A stretch of 30,362 nucleotides of DNA from NCBI GenBank assembly GCA_009746045.1, contig RPFO01001771.1, positions 1 through 30,362 on the forward strand, in the 5' to 3' direction. The notes beneath the pieces are model-generated. The model saw nothing but the letters and a program-made list of their open reading frames with translations. It was not told where the DNA came from and did not search any database. Positions 18,266-28,018 of this stretch are shown piece after piece. Origin of the DNA: Mesostigma viride. Its lineage: Eukaryota; Streptophyta; Mesostigmatophyceae; Mesostigmatales; Mesostigmataceae. Every line of letters begins with the position of its first letter. The stretch's first letter is position 1. Both the position numbers and the translations under genes were made by a program.

Positions 18266-18715
18266 GCTCCGACGAGATTCCTGCCGCAGTTGTGAAACTT
18301 GCAGCCGAATTTGAGGACACCGGTGGTATGCTGCTCTTCCGGGATATCTGCAACGGCCTTCTGCTGTCGTCGCAACCGCCTCCAGCGGCCTGGCAACACA
18401 GTTTTCGCACGATGCTGTACAAGAACAAGGGGTCGACAGCCGACCCCGGCAACTACAGAGGGGTGTGCATCCAAAGTGCCCCCCTCAAGCTTCTTATGCG
18501 GCTCATCCTGAACCGCCTGCGCACGGCCCTGGACGGTCACCTCAGCGAGACTCAGCACAGCTTCCGTTCAGGTCGCAACACAGTACAGGCGCTCTTCGCT
18601 ACTCGCCGCCTGGTGGAGGAACTGCAACGCCTTCAGCCTGGTGAGTCCCCTTTGCACCTTGTGCTGGTGGACTTCATCAAGGCCTTCGATTCGGTTTTCT
18701 GGCCCGAGCTATTAA
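18266..18715 (+). pseudogene. Inverted fragment of the LINE reverse transcriptase
   Basis: About 450 bp on the + strand, nearly identical to the complement of 20053-20502 in the neighbouring LINE. It encodes the RT stretch from LAAEFEDTGGMLLFRDICN to DFIKAFDSVFW with motif A Asp, in one frame. It stops abruptly at the TTAA tail of the minus-strand LINE (18716) and starts without any LINE 5' sequence. High similarity implies a recent event: an inversion/duplication coupled to insertion, or insertion of the full LINE into an older copy. Confidence 0.85.
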
Positions 18716-18773
18716 TTAATTAATGAATTAATTAATTAATAAGACTCGTGCTCCCGTTGGGGAGTCACGGAGC
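18716..18773 (-). repeat. LINE 3' terminal hairpin and (TTAA)n tail
   Basis: The tail is TTAATTAATT-type repeats with one interruption. Just before it (minus strand) comes TGCTCCGTGACTCCCCAACG followed by GGAGCACGAG: a 6-bp stem TGCTCC/GGAGCA with possible inner GT/AC pairs. A second copy at 14755-14816 keeps the stem while the loop changes. LINE RTs of the stringent type recognise such 3' structures, so this is a candidate RT-binding site. Confidence 0.65.
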
Positions 18774-19310
18774 ATTAACCCCGATGGATGGATGGATGGG
18801 TGCAAACATTCCTACCGGTCTAATCTATCTACCTTGGCTACATACTACATCTATCTAACAGCATTCTAACTACAACATCTAACTTGGCAGCCGCACGCTG
18901 CCCTAGGGGGAGCTATCTGGCGTGCCTCCCGCGGGATTGCACCCGCGGGCGCTTCCCCACTGGGGGGGGCTCATTGTCCTCTATGACCTGGGCCCACTTG
19001 GCCTTGTCCATCATCTTCTTCCAAATCACGGAGAGGCCGAGGCCCCCCATGTCCTCTACTAGCTGCTCCTTGAATTAAGGTGCGGGCCTTGCGGCGTCTA
19101 ACATCACTGGGCCCAGCCCACGTCAGGAGGTGCCAGCCAGGCTGGGCTGGTCGCAGTCCTGCGGGGGGGCCACGTGAGGTGTCTACCTGGTTGGTGCGAG
19201 CTAGGTGCCCTACAAGCTGCAGGCGGCGTTGCTTAATGGTGCTGGTGATATAGGGCATGCCCTGGTACAGGTCCTCATTGCGGTCATATATGAGCAGCAT
19301 ATCCTACTCT
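18774..19310 (-). pseudogene. LINE C-terminal region and 3' UTR
   Basis: MLLIYDRNEDLYQGMPY..IKQRRLQLVGHLART continues the RT protein's C terminus after a shift near 19310. Basic and histidine-containing QLVGHLAR text at this place is common at the end of RTs of this type. The short 3' UTR holds a (GATG)n run at 18782-18797. Confidence 0.65.
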
Positions 19311-19840
19311 GAAAATGGAACGCAGCATGCTGGTGACCGCGCCGTCCAGCTTGCGGGCCAGGTCGGCGGTGAGGGTCCACGTCTCGGCGCCATACGTGAG
19401 AACAGGAAGGACGAGGACCTTGAACAGGTCCTGTTTCTCGATCTTGCCCAGGGGCTTGCGCCACAGGGCCCGGTACTGGCGTAAAGCGTGCCAGGCGAGG
19501 GAGATGCGATGGTCCACATCAACCTCGCAGCTGGGGAGCAGGCTGCCCAGCAGCTTAACGCGGTCCCGATACAGGACTCGAGAGCCGACGTCTAGGAGAT
19601 AGAGGGGCGGCGGTGGGTTGGTGAGCCCAACCGCCAGGGCCTCTGTCTTCTTGCTTGCTGACCTCAAGCCCCACTGCACGTGCCTCGAGAGCCAGGCAGT
19701 TAAGCCATGTCTGCACGTGCTCAGTGTCCTCGAAAAGGGTGGTGTCGTCTGCGTAAATGATGTCTGCTAGCCGAATCTCCGTGTCCGCACCGCCATGCCA
19801 GAATTTGTTAGCATGAACCTGCACTAGATCCTGGTTCCCT
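19311..19840 (-). pseudogene. LINE reverse transcriptase, catalytic YADD part and thumb
   Basis: RT motif C reads LADIIYADDTTLFEDTEHVQ (about 19730-19775), with both catalytic Asp residues. It is followed in another frame by SKKTEALAVG (motif D/E region) and ALRQYRALWRKP..LPVLTYGAETWTLTADL, the conserved end of the polymerase part. Frame changes fall near 19840 and 19655. Confidence 0.8.
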
Positions 19841-20700
19841 GCCCACGATGCGGGCAAATCGCTTGCGTGCCTGAATCATTACGTATTCGACAACAATAAT
19901 GAACAGGTAGGGCGACAGCACGCAGCCCTGCCACACACCCTTCTGTAAAGGGCATGGGGGCGTGGTCCCGTAAGAAGTGCGCACCGAAGTGGTGGACCCT
20001 TCATACAGGTTGCGGATGACAGCAATCAGGGGGCGGGGGATCCGGAACAACTCGAGGATGTCCCAAAGCGCAGGCCAGAAAACCGAATCGAAGGCTTTGA
20101 TGAAGTCCACCAGCACAAGGTGCAAAGGGGACTCACCAGGCTGAAGGCGTTGCAGTTCCTCCACCAGGCGGCGAGTAGCGAAGAGCGCCTGTACTGTGTT
20201 GCGACCTGAACGGAAGCCGTGCTGAGTCTCGCTGAGGTGACCGTCCAGGGCCGTGCGCAGGCGGTTCAGGATGAGCCGCATAAGAAGCTTGAGGGGGGCA
20301 CTTTGAATGCACACCCCTCTGTAGTTGCCGGGGTCGGCTGGCGACCCCTTGTTCTTGTACAGCATCGTGCGAAAACTGTGTTGCCAGGCCGCTGGAGGTG
20401 GTTGCGACGACAGCAGAAGGCGGTTGCAGATGTCCCGGAAGAGCAGCATAACACCTGTGTCCTCGAATTCTGCTGCAAGTTTTACAACTGCGGCCGGAAT
20501 CTCGTCAGAGCCGGTGGCTGCGTCATAACGCAAGCGCTGGACCGCCTCCGTGACCTCGCGAGAGGTGAAAGGAGGCATGTCAGACGGGTCGCCAAGTGGG
20601 CCGACCAGCGGGGGGACTAGGTAGTCCGCCGCTGACCTAGGCGGGGCAGGGGGCCCAGCGGGGCCGGCCAGGGCGGCCGGGCGGGCGGCGGCGGCTGGGA
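19841..20700 (-). pseudogene. LINE reverse transcriptase, fingers and palm
   Basis: A continuous frame with FRTMLYKNKG, NYRGVCIQSAPLKLLMRL (fingers), HGFRSGRNTVQALFATRRL, motif A LVLVDFIKAFDSVFW and motif B LQKGVWQGCVLSPYLFI. The RT would prime on nicked target DNA. The frame ends ..IVGREPGSSAGSC and the homology resumes shifted by one at 19857. The 18266-18715 fragment is an inverted copy of the middle of this domain. Confidence 0.85.
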
Positions 20701-22105
20701 GCAGGGGTGGGGGCGGCGCAGCTGTCCCCACGACCTCGGCCGTGGCCGTGGCCCAGGTACGAAGCCGCCTGGGGCGCCGGGGACGTCGTGGCGGTGGGGC
20801 CGGCCGAGGCCGTCCGGGTGCCCGAGGCGCTTGTACCAGAACCAGGCCCCCTTGCCGTCATGCTTCTGCTGGCAGCTGCGCAGGTCCTTGACCATCTGCT
20901 GAGCATCTGCCTTCTCAGCCTGCTCGTAGGCGGCCCTCAGAGCTGCTTGCAGCCCAGGTTTGGCGATCGGATCTCTGTTGCGGCGGAGCATCTGCCTGGC
21001 GGCGACCACTGTCGGTGCGTGACGGTGGACAGCAAGCTGCCGACGCGGAGGCAAGGTGGGGAGGGTGCGGGCAGCCAGGCGATACTTGGCGGCGACACCA
21101 CGGAGGATCACTGAGATATCCCCGGGCGGCGGAATGGCGTGTAACTGCTGTCGGCTGCCCCCGGCGTCGAATGCAGCCAGGAAATCATCCCTGTGCGACA
21201 TAGCGGCCTGCTCTGCTGCTGACATCTTGTCGGCATCCTTCAGCACAATCCGGAGCACTTTCAGATCTGGCTGAGGTGCCAGCTGTCGCGACGGTTTCAA
21301 CCCAGGAAACCGCAATCTGATGCGAGCGAGCACGAGACGATGATCAGATTCCACTGTGCTGACAGAATCTTGCAGGACGCGAGCATCGACAACTGAGGGG
21401 CGCTGAGCCCGACGTACGCAGACATAATCAAGGCACACCACCCGATCCGACGGCCCAAAAAAGGTGGCCAGCTGCTCAGCGGGGCGTGCGAAAGAAGCAT
21501 TGCATGCAACCAGCGCAGATTCTGCCAGTAGATTCGCAAATGAAGGCGTGTTACCGTTGGCTGTCGTGTTGGTTGGGGAGTACTGAGCGCCCCCAGTGCC
21601 AACTGGCAGCGTGGCGTTGGCGTCGAGCAGCATAACCAGGAAGTGCCGAGCTGGGATGTTGGCCTCCTCCTCCTTGAGAGCGTCGAAGAAGGCCTGACGT
21701 TCCGCCTGAGCTCGACCCGCATGTGGTGCATATCCCACGATAACGGTTAGCGTGTGGTGTGAGTGGCCCTCAGTGGCTGAAAAAGTGGCCACTAGCACAT
21801 GCACGCGGGGACCGCAGCACGATGGACTGGAGCTGCTCTGATGCTGCCGGCGAGCACAAGAGGCCCACACCACCTTGGCCCGGCGCGTCGCCGCCACCAT
21901 AGTGGAACCGCCAGCCTGCACGCAGGTCGTCGACCAGCAGACCGTTGACCGCGTGCTGAGGGTCAACGGTGCGTCGGTGCTCCTGGACTCCAAGAACAGC
22001 GATCTTGTTGTCGGCGCACAGGGCGATCAGCTCGTCGACGCGTTGGCGTGCTGGGGTGCCGCCGCTCGTAGAAGGATCTGCAGGGAGGGTGCGCACGTTA
22101 AAACT
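20700..22105 (-). pseudogene. LINE AP-type endonuclease and linker
   Basis: Exonuclease/endonuclease/phosphatase-fold nuclease that would nick target DNA. Motifs in order: IASFNVRTL (Asn), VLGVQEHRR (catalytic Glu), GQGGVGLL, IVGYAPHAGR, MLLDANATLP (Asp-Asn-type pair), CLDYVCVRR, VESDHRLVLARI (catalytic Asp-His). One frame change near 21806, in a C-rich stretch, divides the domain between GGVGLL and GYAPH. The linker to RT (20700-21250) is A/R/P-rich. All nuclease residues I can identify are present. Confidence 0.82.
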
Positions 22106-22139
22106 TGCAATGCCAAGAATGGGCCGTTGCCCTATTAGC

Positions 22140-22240
22140 GGGGGGGTGGGGGTGGGGGTGGGGGTGGAGAAGGGTAGTGCTGGAGGTGGGGGTGGGGGTG
22201 GGTGGGGGTGGGGAGGGGGAGGGTGGCGATTGGGGTTAAT
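22140..22240. repeat. G-rich low-complexity tract (quadruplex-prone)
   Basis: Runs of GGGGGTGGGGGT with more than ten G-tracts on the + strand, coding proline/histidine repeats on the minus strand in the LINE 5' protein. It meets the simple pattern for G-quadruplex formation. Confidence 0.8.
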
Positions 22241-22444
22241 GCTTGTCAACGCATGGAGGCTTTCTTTCAGGACGGATATGCGTCGTCTCCGTCCTGGCTG
22301 GGGTCGCCGGCGTGTCGACTGGGCCTCATCCCGCTCAAATAAAAAAAAAAAGAAGCCGGTATACTGGAGGGGGGCGGTCATCCACGTTGACCACAAGCCC
22401 TGGCAGGCCCCTCCTGCCACCTCAGAGGCTCAGACTAGGGAATA

Positions 22445-23500
22445 TATACCAGAAGTGTAGATTAGTCAGGCTTAGCCTGGAGCATGTGGCCCACGCGCAT
22501 GTGCGCCCATAATGGACCCCATGGATGATGCCTTCAGAATTTAGCCACGCCATGCCAATAATGGGACCCCCATGGATAATGCATTAAGAATTTAGCCATG
22601 CTATGCCTATGCAGAGAGATGCTCTCTGTCGAGAATTAAGCCATGCCCTAGCTCTTGTATAGCCATGATGATCTTCCCCACCTATGACGGGCTCCCCTTA
22701 GCTGGGAGTTGCCCGAGACTCTGGGTGGTGCAGGTGCCCTTGTGCACCTAGAGCAAGTGTTGTTTACATTCCCACCCTTGCAGGAAGTAGCCTAGAATGT
22801 ATTATAGGCCATATGCCCCTTCTCAGGGATATGTGCTACAGATACTCGGGCGTCCCCAACATCTACTGCTCCAATTTTGGTACTTTTGAAATTCCATGCC
22901 TGGAGCGCAAAGTTTGCAATATATGTGCCGTTTGTAGCTCTAGCTCTATAATAACCTGACCAACCCCGCATTCCTCAAAGTACTTAGCACTTGTTGCCTA
23001 TTCTCATTATGCGAATCACATGATTAGGATGTGCTTCATGATTGCTATTGCTCGAGATTCAATTAAGAATGATTGACATCAATAAATGATGAACCAAATA
23101 AACCAAATTAGGCCACTTGACAAGTTCATGATCCATTTAAATTGTACAATTAAGCGATTAATTAATTCATAAATCATACATTACATGGGATACCCCCGTC
23201 GACGAGCTAGTGGTACGTACAATGAAACATTTGAGTTTGTAACATGTCTCCATGGATATATACATGTATGCTGGACCTCGCGCATCTCAGCCCTCTAAGA
23301 AATGTTATTTGAACTCAGGTCTAGATCTAAATATATACATGATCTGGATAATATTATACACTTCCTTAAAAGAGCATGAATCGAGCTTTACAATTCAGGA
23401 CAAGGAACTCGTTTGCAAATCACGGCTGAAAGGCAAGTGCTCACAACGAAGCACGTGCTCTCAAGGCTGTCCACCTCGTCCAACCAAGCCCGGGCGAGCT
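22445..23500. other. Unassigned region between LINE and transposase-like gene
   Basis: About 1 kb with no convincing coding frame. A ~55-bp direct duplication (GGACCCC..CATGGAT..ATGC..AGAATTTAGCCA, units at about 22513-22557 and 22563-22608) is visible. AT content rises toward 23000-23200, with TTAATTAATT at 23157-23168. Confidence 0.6.
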
Positions 23501-23503
23501 GGC

Positions 23504-26500
23504 CTACTCAACAGGTCTCTTCTTGGCCAAGTTCGTGAGCCGTTTCTCGACGTCTGTCGGAATGGTCAAGATGGCCTGGCGATTGTTAGCTGGGTTGACA
23601 ACAATGGTGTGTTCGAACCCCGCGTCCATGCACAGGTAGCAATTGACCAAGTTTGGCTGTTCAGCTTGCGCATCGGCGTCCATTTTGAACATCGTCGCCA
23701 TACCCGGAAATCTGTCCCAGTAGCGCACCCCCACCACCCATTGTCCCTTACGGAACAACTCCCTATCGACCTTGCCGTTTCTGTCGGCCACTCGCCTCAC
23801 GAAAGTAGCGGCCACCTGATAAGGCTCCTGCAAGACTTCCGCTAGCCAATATGGATGATCTGGATCGTGGGACTCATCACCAGAGTAGGACTCGACGGCA
23901 AAAATGTCTCGCAGCTTCAGTCTCCTTCCCATCATCGTCCTCTCTGCCTGTAGTCTGTTCAGTCGCGTCCCTGCGTGCCCCCCTTGTCCGTTTGGGTTCC
24001 TTTGCACTGGCTCCCCCAGTTTGTGGAGCTTCATCCGAGCACCTCCCACATTCCAGCCGTCCATGTCGGTCCACTCCTTTCGACAATCCCACCACCTTTC
24101 CTCGGCGCACGCACCGCCACAATAGCAGGAATACTGGCGCAGCATTAAGCGCGTCACATTCGACTTGTCCATGCGCCACCAGTGCGCCTTCTTCACTCCT
24201 TTGATTTCGCCGCGCCCTGGGCTGTAAGGAAGCACCTGCGCGTCGAAGACAAGATTTGCACAAGGGAAAGTTGAAGTTACGAGACCATCGAGCTAGTTGT
24301 GTTTTATTAAGCACTCCTGATCGCCAGGACTCCAAGAACGCCCTAGAAACGACGGCCGGCGTAACTATTCCCTGAACGAGGACTGTACACTTAATTACCT
24401 CGGGGAACTCGAAGAAGTTACGCCTGGTCGTTGTGGTCCCGCCCACCGCCCCCGACGCCAGATTCTCCACCAACTGGGCGGCCGTCTGTTTGTCCTGGTT
24501 CTCTTCCCTGATGTGCCACCTCCTCAACATGCACTTCACAGTCCCACCAGCTCCATCCACCTCCCCCTTTCCGTGCTGCTCCCCAAAGTAATTCCACTCA
24601 AATGACTCCAGGTGCGGATCCTCCGTCAGCAGCCGGGCCACTTCCGCGATCACATTCCTTGACTTGAACTGCATGGAGCAATTGTCCGACCACCCAATGA
24701 AGCGCTTCACCTCTACCCCTTCTGACCGTAGTGTCGCCAGGATTTTGAGGATAGCAAAACGGAGGGCCCGCCCGTCCCTTTTCATTCCGCCCTGTCCGAT
24801 GAAGTGAAACTCCCTTCTCACGACCTTTCCCGACGCTGGATCCAAGTAGCGCACGATCCAGGGCATAAGGACGAATGTGACTGGATGCCAATACTGTGCT
24901 TGGAGATTGTGATAGGTGTAAGACTGGTAGTTCTCGGCGTAATCTGTGTGGCATACAAGGTCCCCCACCCGCATCCTTGAGAGACATTCCTTGGAGGCGT
25001 CCGCTTGCCACCACGCGTTGAAGCAATGCTGGATGAAGTCCGGCCACTTGTCCACAATTGCCTCCTTTAGCTCCGTTGGTGTGGACTTGACGTCGACTTG
25101 CGTCAATCGCTGCCCACCAGCCTTTGCGATCTCGTCACAGTCGTCCTGCATATGCGCAGTGTGCACATACAGAAAAGACATCAACTTCGACCCACCAATG
25201 ACCTGTAGAAAGAAAAAAGACAGGACCTCAGGAAAAATTGAAAAAGAAACGCCTTGGGGCGCAACCACTCCACTAAAAATTACCTCTGGCCCAAGAACTT
25301 CAGGAAACATTGCAAAAGAAACGCCTTGGGGCGCAACCACTCCACTAAAAATTACCTCTGGCCCAAGAACCGCACCCGGCGGCACATCCTGCATCTCGTA
25401 TCTGGTCCATGAAATCAGGTGGTTGGAAGCCTCCTCCCGTTCGCATAACATGAAGTTCCGAATTCCACACTTGGGAGCCAGGCAAGTGCCCAACACACAA
25501 GCCTTACGCCGGATCGAGCAAACCCCCAACTCCTCGCCCAGGTCATGATCGGGCACCCCTTCCTCGTCGTCCAGCACCCTCCCATGCATGGGCAGATCCT
25601 CAAGTTCGCCCTGAAAAGGCTGAACCTGCGGCCGCGACGACCCCACAGACGACCTCGAACCTCCCCCCTCCCTCATCCCCTCCACCTCACAAGTAAACTT
25701 GTTCACCCACTCTGTCGTGTGAGTGGCTTTGAAAATGGAACATGTGGGCACGGACGACCCCACGTCGAGCTGGCTACCATGATCGCACGCGTGGCATTCA
25801 GGTCCGCACTCGCATCTGGCATGAAAAGTTGCACGAAATTTGGCCAACCCCCCAACCATGGACTGCATGGTAGTGTGGTGCTGGCATGCGCACAAGTTCC
25901 GCATTTTCCACCGCCCCTTGACGCATGCGGGCATATGCTTGCAAAAAGTAGTGTATCCCACATGAACTGTGCTCTTCTGATTCGTGCGTAGCATTGACAT
26001 CCCTGCCTCCGTCTCCAAAATCACCTGATTTCCCCCCCTCACACCCTCCTCTCCCTCCCCCCCCCCCCCTCCCTACTGTCCATCCGCCGCGGTGGCTTCA
26101 ACTCCGGATGGCGGGAAATGAACACTTCGTAAATCTTCGACTTGGAGACAGTATAGTAGCGCGCACCCTCCGAAAACGCTAGTGTATGTTTGTAATCCTT
26201 TCTGGTCCATTCACAATGAACATCCTTCATGTTCGGAGACGCCCGCGTCAAGTTATCATCCCTCCAGCACGCTTGTATCAGGGCAATGACTTCCGTCGGA
26301 AGCTCGTCTTTCCTCCTCCTCCTCTCTGGCGCACTCATCAAAAGGTCGTCCTCCCCTTCTTCCATTCCATCCCTGTGACCCCGAACAGTTGCGACAAAGC
26401 GCCTGTCAATCCCGAACGCGCGCTCCACAATCCTGTCCGGGACGCCCTCCATTGCCTTCGTAACAAGTCCACACAAGGCCCACCTAAGCCCACGATCCTT

Positions 26501-26854
26501 CTCAGATGTTCCCAAGTCGCCAAAAGCCTTCTTGATGTTATCCCGAAGAGATTCCGCCCAATTTTCAGGAAGCCCGCCGTCACAGTTCTTCCTCTTCTTA
26601 ATGCCGTTGCTCTCCGCCACCATGGCATTTAGTCTTGAAGCTGCGCAAGACAGAACCTCCGCGCTCATCTCTGGCGTCCTGTGGTTGTTTGCTTTCACGC
26701 GTTCCGCCATGATAGGAAAGATGTCATTGGCAATTTTGTACCCCTTGTTCTCGATGTACTTGTCGCTCCAGAGACCGCGAAGTGCAGGCTCCCGGTCGTC
26801 ATTGGACAAGGGACGCGAACCGTCGGAAACGGCCCCCCGCCCCGATCGCGCCAT
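23504..26854 (-). CDS. Transposase-like gene, two short introns and one frameshift
   Basis: Encodes a putative DDE/D-type (RNase H-fold) transposase, about 1,030 residues after splicing. The start is placed at MARSGRGAVSD (26854); an upstream ATG at 26989 in frame is less likely. Order: N-terminal helical/DNA-binding-like region; a Cys/His-rich middle (CACQHH, CECGPECHACDHG, CVLGTCLAPKCG); then the catalytic-like domain with HTDYAENYQ (about 24940), IGWSDNCSMQFKSR (about 24690) and EQHGKGEVDGAGGTVK (about 24555). The three blocks resemble those of a widespread family of eukaryotic transposon-derived proteins whose name I cannot fix. The C terminus (YSGDESHDPDHPYWLAEVL) looks SH3/BAH-like. The frame changes in a 13-G run near 26060. 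Splicing is inferred from sequence. Confidence 0.7.
24236..24398 (-). other. Intron 2 of the transposase-like gene
   Basis: Donor GAG|GTAATT (24398) and acceptor CGACGCGCAG|GTG (24236), 163 bp, phase 0, joining ..FFEFPE to VLPYSPGRGE. It contains AACGACGGCCGGCGTAAC (24348-24365, + strand), an exact 18-base match to copies in the array at 27001-27553. Confidence 0.7.
25203..25355 (-). other. Intron 1 of the transposase-like gene with duplicated donor
   Basis: The acceptor is CTTTCTACAG (ends 25203). Two identical donors AGAG|GTAATTTT exist, at 25355 and 25283, because 72 bp are tandemly repeated. The distance is 24 codons exactly, and the whole 153-bp intron is also free of stops and divisible by three. 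The frame is kept with either donor or with intron retention. Splicing at the distal donor joins ..LGPE to VIGGSKLMSF. Confidence 0.65.
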
Positions 26855-27000
26855 CAGACTTTGGTCAGACGGCAGCTGATTTTTTTCGCCTCTTAATCCC
26901 GCGGCACCGAAAGCCCTGAGGATGAGTAATGATAAATAATCACCATTAAAGACACGACGAAAACGATGGGCATCAAACAAGAACGACAAGCGTCATTAAT

Positions 27001-27553
27001 AACGCCGGCCGGCGCAACTGGATACATGTAAACCATACAAAAGTGATTTTATGAAACACATACAGTTTGTCATTAATAACGACGGCCGGCGTAACTCGGG
27101 CGCAATTAAAAACCATTAAGAAGCAACTCAGGATATGCAGGCAGAAATCCTTCAGGTGTAAAAAAGATGTACAAACACACTTTTGGTAATGGGGCCTGAT
27201 TGCGCAACTGCAAGATACCATTGGAAACGCCGGCCGGCGCAACTGGATGCATGTACATAAACCATACAAAAGTGATTTGCACAAAACCCCTACAATTTGT
27301 CATGAGTAACGACGGCCGGCGTAACTCGGTTGCATTTGAAAACCACAAAGAAGCAACTCAGGTAGTGAAGGCGGAAATCCCAGAGGTGATAAAATGTTTA
27401 CCAACACAAAATGTTGATAAGCGTGCAAGCTTTTGCAAGTGCGCGCAAGATACCATTGGAAACGCCGGCCGGCGCAACTGGAACACCAAAACAAAAAACT
27501 TGATTTGCACGAAACCCATTCAGTTCGTCATGGATAACGACGGCCGGCGCAAC
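27001..27553. repeat. ~230-bp tandem array with alternating GC-rich palindromic 18-mers
   Basis: About 2.5 units. Each holds motif B, AACGCCGGCCGGCGCAAC (27001, 27226, 27461), and motif A, AACGACGGCCGGCGTAAC (27078, 27308; GCAAC variant at 27536), 75-82 bp apart. Spacer text is conserved (CATACAAAAGTGATTT, AAGAAGCAACTCAGG). The core GCCGGCCGGC is a perfect palindrome. The array lies just upstream of the transposase-like gene start, where subterminal transposase-binding repeats or a promoter would be expected. Confidence 0.85.
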
Positions 27554-27838
27554 TTCATGGCACTCACCACTTTCACCAAATGCCATGTCGCCATTATATT
27601 GAGGAAAGCGAAGTATGCCCACTTGAAGCTGTGGTCTGCAGAACATTGACACAAAATATGCATGGTATTTCAAGCAATGAATGCTATGTGTCAGGCATCA
27701 ATGTCTTTATTGTATCCAAATGTGGTTAGGACGGAGGTTTACATTGGTTGCTATTTTAAGACAATGGCGTATAACCAAACATTGCACACACTCAAGAGTG
27801 TACTTATGCTGAACTGGAAAGGAACATTAAACCCCAAT
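27554..27838. other. Unassigned sequence downstream of the palindromic array
   Basis: Moderately AT-rich, no convincing gene or repeat seen; the open frame 27662-27958 (+) runs into the AT-rich tract and has no gene-like composition. Confidence 0.5.
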
Positions 27839-28018
27839 AAGGTAGATATTTTTCTTTTACATTTTAATTTTTTATATACTACTTTATATAATATTATATT
27901 ATATTATATTATATTATGCTATATTATGTTATATGAAATAACATTAAAATTAACATAAAATTAAAATTATATATTAATTATAGTATATTATATAATTTAT
28001 ATTATATATTATATTCAC
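27839..28018. repeat. AT-rich low-complexity tract
   Basis: About 180 bp nearly free of G and C, built of TATTA and TATAA repeats (ATTATATTATATTAT around 27890-27915, then ATATATTAATTATAG). Sharp edges against mixed-composition DNA on both sides. Likely an unstable microsatellite or easily unwound region. Confidence 0.9.

Larger units (their letters stand above)
18716..22440 (-). mobile_element. LINE (non-LTR retrotransposon) with endonuclease and RT, frameshifted
   Basis: On the minus strand: G/C-rich proline-coding leader (about 22140-22240), AP-type endonuclease, linker, RT, C-terminal region, short 3' UTR with hairpin, and a (TTAA)n tail at 18716-18743. Domain order and the long endonuclease-RT protein are typical of L1-like elements. 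At least five frame changes (about 21806, 20700, 19840, 19655 and 19310) separate the parts. The 5' limit is placed near 22440 from loss of coding sense; no target duplication was found. Confidence 0.85.

Noticed and set aside
23252-23845. 197-codon + strand frame overlapping the transposase-like gene
   Set aside because: Its 3' two thirds are antisense to the well-supported C-terminal exon; the rest has no recognisable feature.
27839-28018. Organelle DNA insertion
   Set aside because: Only AT-rich simple repeats; no organelle gene or tRNA can be recognised.
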